A DNA stretch of 64,000 bases, taken from contig CAVSLS010000050.1 in the NCBI GenBank assembly GCA_963728845.1, positions 62,001-126,000 of the forward strand. Reading direction: 5' to 3'. The position numbers and the translations under genes are program-made. This DNA is from Bog-473 sp963728845. GTDB taxonomy: Bacteria; Actinomycetota; Acidimicrobiia; Acidimicrobiales; RAAP-2. Position 1 is the first letter of the stretch. Each line of letters opens with the position of its first letter. Positions 55,603 to 63,595 of the stretch are shown here, piece by piece. Below the pieces are notes generated by a model that was given only the letters and a program-made list of their open reading frames with translations, was not told the DNA's origin and searched no databases.

Positions 55603-56445
55603 GCGAGCGGAGACTCCACCGCTGCGGAACGCCGCCAGAGACACCCCCATCGACCGGAAGGTCGATCCCCGTGACGAAACTCGCCTCGTCAGAGAGGAGG
55701 AAGGCCGCGCCGGCCGCCACCTCCTCGGGCACGGCCCTCGCGGCCGAACGGCGACAGCTGGACGAGCATGTCGTTGGTGGTCGGACGGGCCTCGGCCTCC
55801 TGCCGGCCCATCAGCGTGTCGATCATGCCCGGCGTGACCGAGCAGATGCGGGCGCCCACCTGCCCGAAGCGCACCGACTCGCGCCGGACCAGCCGGTGCA
55901 CGCCCCGCTTGGCCCACGTGTAGGCCATCCCCGAGTCCTCGATGTCGGGTCCGACCGCCTCCCGGATGCGGTCGAGGAACGCATCGTGGAGCGGGTCGTC
56001 GAGCACCACGTCCGGTTCCTGGTCGACCTCACCCAGTGCGAGGAGCGGCGCGATCGACGCAAAGCAGACGATGGCGGTCCCCGTCGGACGCCAGGGGGAA
56101 GCAGGCGTCGACGAGCTGTGCCGTCCCGACGAGGTCGACCGTCGACGATCTCCCGCCAGTCGGCCATGGTCGGGGACACACCGGCAACGTGGGCGACGGC
56201 CCGCAGCGGTCCCAGCTCCGACGCCCGCTCGGCCAGGCGGGCGATGCCGTCGCGGTCCTTGACGTCGAGCTCGGAACGGCTCGACCTTCGCCGTGCGCGC
56301 CGCTCGACGCGAGGCTCTCTGCGGCCTCGGTGAGGATCAGTTCGTCGCGGTCGACCAGCAACAGGACGTCGACCATGTCGCGCGACCCGTTCGGCACAGG
56401 CCCGCCCATCCCCCGGGCGGCCCCCGTCACGATGCCCACGTTCAT
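55599..56445 (-). CDS. SDR family oxidoreductase (heavily frameshifted)
   Basis: Short-chain dehydrogenase of about 280 residues. Seen: MNVGIVTGAARGMGG (cofactor loop), VDLVGTAQLVDACFPLASDG, then in other frames the active-site Tyr/Lys in MAYTWAKRGVHRL, ICSVTPGMIDTLMGR and the C-terminal FLLSDEASFVTGIDLPVDGG. At least five frame changes lie between 56300 and 55610. The pattern fits hydroxysteroid-dehydrogenase-like members with a longer loop after the fourth strand (VVLDDPLHDAFLDRI). The end at 55599 is inferred from the overlap with the esterase start. Confidence 0.82.
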
Positions 56446-56545
56446 ATGCCGCTCCTCACCGCCTCAGGGGCTGTCTCGCTCGCCGGTCTGCGGCGCGGCC
56501 TCGTCACCGGCGTCGACGTTTTGCTAGCAGTCGCAGGCCGCCGGG

Positions 56546-57229
56546 TCAAAGGAGCCGAGGCGGCCGCCGGCTCGGATCACCGGCGCGTCCGGCATCACTC
56601 CTGCCCCGGACGGCCGCGAGGCAGAAGTCGGCGACGTGGTCGATCTCGAACGGGGTGGGCTCGTGGCCCTGCCACAGGCAATCCGAGAGCTTGCCGAGGG
56701 TGGCGTGCGCGGCGAGCGCAGCATCGAACTCGGGCGCGTCGCTGCCCAGTGCGGCGAACGGCTCGTGCAGGAGGGAGGCCAGCGGCGCGCTGGCGAAGTG
56801 CCGTCCCGCCGCCAGGCCCCCGCCCACGCTTCCCCCGTTCCACAGCACGGCCAACGTGGTCGTGGCGATGTCCCCGCTCGCCTGCGCGAGCACGCCTTCG
56901 ACCCAGCGCCGGACCTGCGCCTCGGGGGTCGCCTCCTTCGCCAACTGGTGGGCGAGATAGCTCCGCAGGCGCTCACCACCGTCCTCGAGGATGGCGGTGA
57001 CGAGGGCGTCCTTGGACCGGAAGTGCCGGTAGAAGGCCTCGTTGGACAGGCCGGCCGCCGCCACGATGTCGGCGACCCGTGGGCGCGACGACGTGCCGCA
57101 CCGCCCCATGACCTCGAGGGCGGCATCGAGCAGCCGGCGGACCTCGCCGGCGTACTCGTTCTCCCGTTTGGCCAGCGTGCGGCGGACGATCCGTCCGGCC
57201 ACGCTCGGTCTCGGGTTCCGGTATTGCAT
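56546..57229 (-). CDS. TetR family transcriptional regulator
   Basis: A 227-residue TetR-type repressor, open throughout. Seen: VRRLLDAALEVMGRCGTSS, VADIVAAAGLSNEAFYRHF and RSKDALVTAILEDGGERLRS as the DNA-binding domain, then an alpha-helical effector domain with VRRWVEGVLAQASGD. The last 15 residues are Arg/Pro-rich and may reflect a late frameshift. Its ATG (57229) is overlapped by an ATTCT-N8-AGAAT repeat, and the divergent ACAD11-like gene starts 50 bases away, so it most likely represses that operon and itself. Confidence 0.9.
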   Translation of the reverse strand: MQYRNPRPSVAGRIVRRTLAKRENEYAGEVRRLLDAALEVMGRCGTSSRPRVADIVAAAGLSNEAFYRHFRSKDALVTAILEDGGERLRSYLAHQLAKEATPEAQVRRWVEGVLAQASGDIATTTLAVLWNGGSVGGGLAAGRHFASAPLASLLHEPFAALGSDAPEFDAALAAHATLGKLSDCLWQGHEPTPFEIDHVADFCLAAVRGRSDAGRAGDPSRRPPRLL

Positions 57230-57245
57230 TCTTGATAGCCAGAAT
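57228..57245. promoter_or_regulatory. Palindromic operator between TetR and the ACAD-kinase operon
   Basis: ATTCT and AGAAT, perfect reverse complements, flank eight bases (TGATAGCC). The left arm covers the start codon of the TetR gene, and ATATTCTG follows at 57248-57255 as a possible extra half-site. It is well placed to control both divergent transcripts. Confidence 0.65.
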
Positions 57246-57279
57246 CATATTCTGTTCCCCGACCGAGGGAGGGCGCAAC

Positions 57280-58582
57280 ATGGCGTGGGACTTCGAGACC
57301 GATGCGGAGTACCAGAAGAAGCTGGACTGGGTGGACGAGTTCGTCCGCGAAGAGGTCGAGCCGCTCGACCTCGTGTTCCCCCACCAGCAATTCGTCCCGC
57401 TCGAGGGGAAGCGGCGCGAGGCGATCGACCCGCTGAAGGAAGAGGTGCGGCGCCAGGGCCTCTGGGCCACCCACCTCGGACCCGAACTGGGCGGCCAGGG
57501 CTTCGGGCAGCTCAAGCTGGCGCTGTTGAACGAGATCCTCGGGCGCTCGCAGTGGGCGTCGGTCGTGTTCGGCTGCCAGGCCCCCGACACGGGCAACGCC
57601 GAGATCATCGCCCACTACGGCACCCCCGAGCAGAAGGAGCGTTACCTGCAGCCGCTGCTCGACGGCGAGTGCTTCTCGAGCTACTCCATGACCGAGCCGC
57701 ATGCGGGCGCCGACCCGACGCTCTTCAAGACACGCGCCGTCAAGGACGGGGACGAGTGGGTGATCAACGGGTGGAAGTACTTCTCCTCCAACGCCAAGAC
57801 GGCGTCGTTCCTCATCGTCATGGCGGTCACCAACCCCGACGTCAGCCCCTACAAGGGGATGTCGATGTTCCTGGTGCCGACGGACACGCCGGGCGTGCAC
57901 ATCGAGCGCAACGTCGGGCCTCTACGGGGAGCAGATGAACGAGGGGTCCCACGCCCTCATCCACTACGAGGACGTGCGGGTCCCCGCCGAGGCACTGCTC
58001 GGTGGGGAGGGGCAGGCCTTCGTGATCGCCCAGACCCGTCTCGGCGGCGGGCGAATCCACCACGCCATGCGCACCATCGGCATGGCCCAGAAGGCGATCG
58101 ACATGATGTGCGAGCGGGCCCTCAGTCGGGAGACTGCGGGCAGCCTCCTCGCCGACAAGCAGTTCGTGCAGGGCTACATCGCCGACTCCTACGCCCAGTT
58201 GATCCAGTTCCGGCTCTTCGTCCTCTACACGGCGTGGGAGATCGACAAGTACAACGACTACAAGCGGGTCCGCAAGGACATCGCGACGGCCAAGGTCGTC
58301 ATGCCCACGGTGCTGCACGACATCGCCTGGCGGGCCATGCAGGTGCACGGCGCCCTGGGCACGACCAACGAGATGCCGTTCTTCGGGATGATCCACGGCG
58401 CGGGCGTGATGGGCCTCGCCGACGGGCCGACGGAGGTCCACAAGGTGACGGTCGCCCGCCAGGTGCTCCGCGATTACACCCCGAGCGACGACGTCTGGCC
58501 CACCCAATGGCTGCCGAAGAGACAGGAGGCGGCCAAGGCGAAGTTCGCCGAGTACCTGGAGCTCGAGGTGGGGAACCTGTGA
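57280..58582 (+). CDS. Acyl-CoA dehydrogenase, ACAD10/11-like (frameshifted)
   Basis: ACAD of about 434 residues. Seen: LDWVDEFVREEVEPLDLVF, CQAPDTGNAEIIAHYG, SYSMTEPHAGADPTLFKTR, WVINGWKYFSSNAKTASF and, after a frame change near 57920, HYEDVRVPAEALLGGEGQAF with the C-terminal VMGLADGPTEVHKVTVARQ. The LADGPxEVH motif, with Asp at the usual Glu position, is the one I recall for ACAD10/ACAD11. The next gene is a kinase of the type fused to ACAD11 in animals. ATG 57280 follows GGGAGGG; the stop overlaps the kinase start as GTGA. Confidence 0.9.
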
Positions 58583-59656
58583 GCGACACCGCCGAGACGA
58601 CGGCAACACCGACGATCGCCGACGTCGAGAAGCTGACCGCCTGGCTGGACGCCCAGGGCCTCGGCGTCGGGGCGCCGCTCGAGCACCGCTACATCTCGGG
58701 CGGCAGCCAGAACGAGATCTACGAGCTTCGCCGCGGCGACCTGCACTGCGCCATGCGTATCCCCCCGCCCGGCGCACCGCCACCGCGTGACGAGGGCATC
58801 GTGCGCGAGTGGCGGATCATCGAGGCCCTCGACGGCACCGACGTGCCGCACACGAAGGCCATCGCCGTGTGCACCGACCAGTCGGTGCTCGGCCGCACCT
58901 TCTACCTCATGGGCTTCGTCGACGGCTGGTCGCCGATGTCCACCCGGCGCGCCTGGCCCGCACCGTTCGACACGGACCTGCACGAACGTCGCGGCCTCGG
59001 CTTCCAGCTCGTCGAGGGCATCGCACTGCTCTCGCAGGTGGACTGGCAGGCCAAGGGCCTGCAGGACCTGGGCCGGCCCGAGGGCTTCCACGAGCGCCAG
59101 GTCGACCGCTGGACGGCGTTCCTCGAGCGCATCAAGGGCCGCGAATTGCCGGGTTTCGACGAGGCGGCCGCGTGGCTGAGGGCACACCGGCCCATCGACT
59201 ACGTCCCGGGCCTCATGCACGGCGACTACCAGTTCGCCAACGTCATGTTCAAGCACGGTGCGCCGGCGCGCCTGGCCGCCATCGTGGACTGGGAGATGGG
59301 CACCGTCGGCGACCCGAAGCTGGACCTCGGTTGGGTCGTGCACTCCTGGCCCGACGACACGGCCGACGACGAGGACAGGACCGGCGGCTACGTCGACATG
59401 ACGGGCATGCCGACGCGGGACGAGATCCTCGCACCACTACGCCACGACGTCGGGCCGGCAGGTCGACGACATCGACTACTACTGCGTGCTGGCCAAGTGG
59501 AAGCTCGCCGTCGTCCTGGAGCAGGGCTACCAGCGGGCCGGCGACGACGACAAGCTCCAGGCGTTCGGCCCCATCGTGCTCGACCTCATGCAGTCGGCGG
59601 GCGAGCTGGCCGCGACGACCGACTACTCGGTCCTGGCCACGCCCGGCGCCGCGTGA
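58579..59656 (+). CDS. Aminoglycoside-phosphotransferase-like kinase (acyl-CoA-type, frameshifted near its end)
   Basis: APH/choline-kinase-fold protein of about 358 residues. Seen: an N-terminal lobe with LEHRYISGGSQNEIYELRR, the catalytic loop MHGDYQFANVMF with Asp216 and Asn221, and the metal motif IVDWEMGTVGDPKLDLGW with Asp237. One frame change near 59445; the end reads VLAKWKLAVVLEQGYQRAG and stops at 59656. This type of APH protein occurs as the kinase half of ACAD10/11 and as LvaA in levulinate breakdown, where it phosphorylates a 4-hydroxyacyl-CoA. GTG 58579 overlaps the ACAD stop, so joint action is likely. Confidence 0.88.
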
Positions 59657-59694
59657 GCCGCGCCGCGCGCCGGCCGGCGCGGACCTGACCCGGC

Positions 59695-60694
59695 GTGCGC
59701 GCCGCGCTGGCCCGCAGCCACGGGGACCCCGCCGTGGTGGAGCTCGCCGAGGTCCCCGCACCCGTGCTCGAGGCCGGGCGGGTCAGGGTCCGGGTGCACT
59801 TCGCGGCGGTGAACTTCCCCGACGTGCTGCTCGTCGCGGACACCTACCAGATGTCCGTGCCGACACCGTTCATCCCGGGGAGCGAGTTCGCCGGCGTGGT
59901 CACCGAGGTCGGCGGCGACGAGGGCGTCGCAGTCGGGGACAGGGTCTTCGGCTCGACCCTCGTCGGTGCCTTCGCCGAGGAGGTGGTCGTCCCGGGCACC
60001 TCGCTCACCCGGATCCCGGCCGGGGTGGACGACCCGGTGGCGGCGGCGTTCGGCGTCGCCTACCGGACCGCGTACCACGTGCTGCGATCGGTCGCGGTCC
60101 TGCAGCCGGGCGAGGAGCTGGTCGTCCTGGGAGCCGGCGGCGGGGTGGGCACGGCGGCCGTGCAGCTCGGCGCGGTGCTGGGTGCAAAGGTGACCGCGGT
60201 CGCGTCCACGCCCGAGAAGCTGGAGGCGGCGCGCACCTGCGGCGCGCAGCGCCTCATCGACCACCGCGCCGGCGACCTGCGCCAGGCCCTGCGCGACGCC
60301 CTCCCGGAGGGCGCCGACGTGGTCGTCGACCCGGTCGGGGGCGAGCTCGCCGAGCCCGCCCTGCGCTCTCTGCACTGGGGCGGCCGCTTCGTGACCGTGG
60401 GCTACGCGTCCGGGACGATCCCTCGCATCCCGCTCAACCTGGTGCTGCTGAAGGGTGTCCACGTCCTGGGGTTCCAGTTCCGCGACTTCGCGCTGCACGC
60501 GCCCGAGGAACTGGTGCGCAACGACGCGGAGCTGCTCGACCTGTTGGCGAAGGGCCGCGCCATGCCGCTCATCGGCGCCACCTTCGACCTCTCGGAGGCC
60601 GCAGCCGCGCTCGGTCACGTCGCCGAGGGCCGCGCCGTCGGCAAGGTCCTGGTGCGGGTGGCGACCCGGCGCGGCGCGGGGGGTGGCCGCGTGA
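59695..60694 (+). CDS. NADPH:quinone oxidoreductase family protein (stop lost by a frameshift)
   Basis: Zinc-free MDR enzyme of about 330 residues. Seen: VHFAAVNFPDVLLVADTYQM, FIPGSEFAGVVTEVG, FGVAYRTAYHVLRSVA, the Rossmann loop VVLGAGGGVGTAAVQLGA and the end AEGRAVGKVLVRVATR, which is where the family normally stops. As read, the frame runs on into the CoA-transferase gene; a shift of one base in the G/C runs at 60675-60685 gives a stop at 60692-60694. Operator site 6 lies in the gap, confirming two separate genes. GTG 59695 is 38 bases after the kinase stop. Confidence 0.87.
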
Positions 60695-60742
60695 CGTGCG
60701 CCCCGGAGTCGGCGGGACCCGGTGCGCCGGGCGTGGTTAGTA

Positions 60743-60758
60743 TCGACGTCGATGTCAG
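60743..60758 (+). promoter_or_regulatory. Palindromic operator, TTGACGTCGACGTCAA class (site 6)
   Basis: TCGACGTCGATGTCAG, 13 of 16 positions as in the consensus. It lies 65 bases upstream of the CoA-transferase start, directly after a GGTTAGTAT stretch that could be part of a promoter. Confidence 0.5.
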
Positions 60759-60822
60759 AGTCAGATTCGAGGCCGTACCGGACCCCCGCCGGGGCCGCGG
60801 CCAGGACCGATGGAGGCTGCCG

Positions 60823-62039
60823 GTGACGAGAGTGATGGAGGGTGTCCGCGTCCTCGAGGTGGCGGAGCACACCTTCGTGCCGGCGGCGTCGGCGCTGCTG
60901 TCCGACTGGGGTGCCGAGGTCATCAAGATCGAGCCGGCCGAGCGGGGCGACGCCATGCGCGGTCTGGCGTCGACCGGCGTCGTGTCCATCACCGGTGACG
61001 TCCATGCGCTGCTGGAGCACTCGAACCGGGGCAAGCGCAGCCTCGCCCTCGACCTCACCACTCCCGACGGTCTCGACATCCTCTACAAGCTCGTCGGTAC
61101 CGCGGACGTCTTTCTCACCAACAAGCTGCCGAGCGTCCGCAAGAAGCTCAAGATCGAGCTCGAGGACATCCGCGCCCACAACCCGCAGATCATCTACGTC
61201 GCCGGTACCGGGCACGGCGAGCGCGGCCCGGACGCCGACAAGGGCTCGTACGACTCACTGGCGTTCTGGCAACGGGCCGGTGTGGCGCTCGGCGGCAAAC
61301 CGGCCGACATGGACCGCCTCCCCCTCCCCCCGCGCCCGGTTTCGGCGACTCCATCGGCGCCATGACCATCGCCGGGGGGATCATGGGCGCCCTCTACCAC
61401 CGTGAGCGCACGGGTGAGGCCACCACGGTCGACGTCTCGCTGCTCGCCACGGGGATGTGGGCCATGGGCCAGGCATTCGCACTGTCGCTCATCACCAACA
61501 TCCCGTGGCAAGGCCCGCCGGCGAACATGATGCGGCAGAACCCCTTGGTGAACACCTACCTGACGAAGGACGAGCGCTATCTGTCCTTCTGCTGCTTGCA
61601 GGCTGGGAAGTACTGGCCCCCACTGTGCGAGATCCTCGGGCGGCCCGAACTGGCGCAGGATCCTCGCTTCGCCGACCATGCCTCGCTGCTCGAGAACACG
61701 GCCGAGGTGCAGGAGATCCTGCGCACTGCGTTCGCGGAGTACACGGTGGCCGAGTGGCGCGAGCGGCTGGCGGACTTCGCGGGACAGTGGTGCGTCGTTC
61801 AGGACACGCTCGAGGCAGCCGAAGACCCCCAGACGCTCGCCAACGGGTACGTGCAGGAGTGCCACACGGCGGGAGGGACCCCGTTCCATCTCGTGGCGGC
61901 ACCCGTGCAATTCGGCGGGGCGCCGGCCCCTGCGGGGCGGGCGCCCGAGTTCAACGAACACGGCGACGCCGTCCTCGAGGAGCTCGGCATCGACTGGGAT
62001 ACCATCGTGGACCTCAAGGTCCGCTCCGTCGTCGGCTAG
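60823..62039 (+). CDS. CaiB/BaiF CoA-transferase family protein (frameshifted)
   Basis: Class III CoA-transferase of about 405 residues. Seen: MEGVRVLEVAEHTFVPAAS, GAEVIKIEPAERGDAMRG, NRGKRSLALDLTTPDG, VAGTGHGERGPDADKGSYD, then after a frame change near 61325 the active-site segment FGDSIGAMTIAGGIMGALYH with the catalytic Asp, and DPRFADHASLLENTAEVQE. GTG 60823 follows TGGAGG at 60810-60815. It may transfer CoA to a carboxylic acid or racemise a 2-methylacyl-CoA. The SDR at 62068 follows after 28 bases and is probably co-transcribed. Confidence 0.9.
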
Positions 62040-62067
62040 CACCGACTCGTACATCAGGAGGACGCAC

Positions 62068-62898
62068 ATGGGTGCATTCGAGGCATTTCGCTACGACGGG
62101 AAGCGCGTCCTGGTCGTCGGCGGCGCCACCGGCATGGGCGCGGCCACGGCGGAGCTGGTGCAGGACGCCGGCGCCGAGGTGGTGGTCATGGACTTCGCCG
62201 AAGTGACGCTGCCCGGCGCGAAGGCCATCCATGTGAACCTGGCCGACAAGGCCTCCATCGATGCCGCGGTGGACGAGTGTGGCGGCCCCGTGCACGCGCT
62301 GTTCTCGTGCGCCGGCGTGGCCGACGGCACACCGGGAATCGAGAAGATCAACTTCGTCGGGCACCGGCACCTCGTCAACCGGATGCTCGCCGGCGGCATG
62401 CTGTCCCGCGGCTCGGCCATCGGCTTCATCTCCTCCGCCGCCGGCCTCGGCTGGGAGTCCAACCTGGAGACGCTGAAGGAGTACCTGGACACGACCGACT
62501 TCGACGCGGCCTCGGCCTGGGCGGTCGAGCACGGCTTCGCCGACTACTTCCATTCCAAGCAGGCGGTCTGCGCCTACGTGGCCCGGGAGGCGTTCCCCCT
62601 CCTCAAGCAGGGCATCCGGATCAACGCCATCTGCCCGGGGCCGACCGACACGCCGCTGGCCCAGGCGAACAAGGAGATGTGGCTGGGGTTCGGCGCCGAC
62701 TACCGCGGGGAGGCGGACATCGAGGCCTCGACCCCGCTCGAGCAGGCGTACCCGCTCGTCTTCCTCTGCAGCGACGCCGCGGTGGCGATCACGGGCATCA
62801 CCATGATCACCGACGTCGGCTACATCAGCTCGGGGATCACCGGCTCGTTCCCGCCCGCCACCGACGTCGCCGGCTTCCTCCTGGGGCGGTTGGGCTGA
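62068..62898 (+). CDS. SDR family oxidoreductase
   Basis: A 276-residue short-chain dehydrogenase, intact. Seen: VLVVGGATGMGAATAELV (cofactor loop), VVVMDFAEV (Asp points to NAD), the NLADKAS pocket, LFSCAGVADG, the Ser in FISSAAGLGWES, Tyr/Lys in YFHSKQAVCAYVARE and INAICPGPTDTPLAQ. A long insertion before the catalytic Tyr (LKEYLDTTDFDAASAWAVE) is typical of 3-alpha-hydroxysteroid-dehydrogenase/carbonyl-reductase-like SDRs. ATG 62068 follows CAGGAGG. It closes the rightward operon that starts with the ACAD-kinase pair. Confidence 0.93.
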   Translation: MGAFEAFRYDGKRVLVVGGATGMGAATAELVQDAGAEVVVMDFAEVTLPGAKAIHVNLADKASIDAAVDECGGPVHALFSCAGVADGTPGIEKINFVGHRHLVNRMLAGGMLSRGSAIGFISSAAGLGWESNLETLKEYLDTTDFDAASAWAVEHGFADYFHSKQAVCAYVAREAFPLLKQGIRINAICPGPTDTPLAQANKEMWLGFGADYRGEADIEASTPLEQAYPLVFLCSDAAVAITGITMITDVGYISSGITGSFPPATDVAGFLLGRLG

Positions 62899-62939
62899 CG
62901 CTGCGACGTCGCGCCTCGCCGGGGCCGTCGGACGTCGGC

Positions 62940-63494
62940 TCAGCCCGTCGCTGACGCGGCCTTCTTCTCGGGGCGCCAGTAGGCGGCCAGCAGCAGCGCC
63001 GCGCCGAGCGCACCTCCGCCGAGGGAGATGCCGAGGCCGGGCCAGCCCCACAAGTCGGAGAGGTGGGCGACATGGGCGTCGATGCTCCATTGGCCGGGTC
63101 CGAGTGTCCCGACGACGACACCCAGCATGGTCAGGGTCATGACGTACTCCCAGCCCTCTCCCGGCCGGAAGATGAAGAAGCCGTTTCTGAGATGGTTGGT
63201 GATCCAAGCCACCAACATGACGCCCACCACACCGGCCCCGGCGACCGGCGTGAGCAGCCCGAGGACGAGCAGGGCTCCGGCACCCACCTCGGTGAGGCTC
63301 GCCATCCAGGCGTGGAGGATCCCCGGGCGCATGCCCAGGGACTCGAACCAGCGTGCCGTGCCTGCGATCTTCCCCCCGCCGATGATGTGGTTGATCCCAT
63401 GGGCGAGAAAGACGCCGGCAAGGACGATCCGCGCCACCAAGAGCGCGAAGTTCACGGAGGATGGGCTCACGTCGCCCAGGATCAAGTGCGTCAC
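62940..63494 (-). CDS. DoxX family membrane protein
   Basis: A 184-residue protein with four predicted membrane helices, intact: NFALLVARIVLAGVFLAHG, ASLTEVGAGALLVLGLL continuing through VAGAGVVGVMLVAW, YVMTLTMLGVVVGTLG and LGISLGGGALGAALLLAAYW. The HGINHIIGG and KIAGTARWFESLG segments are typical of DoxX. DoxX proteins are quinone-linked or of unknown function, and in actinobacteria some work in thiol/oxidative stress complexes. The GTG start (63494) is chosen because the upstream in-frame extension lacks family features. It converges with the SDR. Confidence 0.88.
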   Translation of the reverse strand: MTHLILGDVSPSSVNFALLVARIVLAGVFLAHGINHIIGGGKIAGTARWFESLGMRPGILHAWMASLTEVGAGALLVLGLLTPVAGAGVVGVMLVAWITNHLRNGFFIFRPGEGWEYVMTLTMLGVVVGTLGPGQWSIDAHVAHLSDLWGWPGLGISLGGGALGAALLLAAYWRPEKKAASATG

Positions 63495-63595
63495 GTGCGG
63501 ACCTCGCTCGCCGTCGGATTCGTCTGGCCGGACGCAGCATAGAGAGCGGCGGAACTCCGGGCCGCGATGACCTGCCTTCCCTCCCGGGATGCCAT

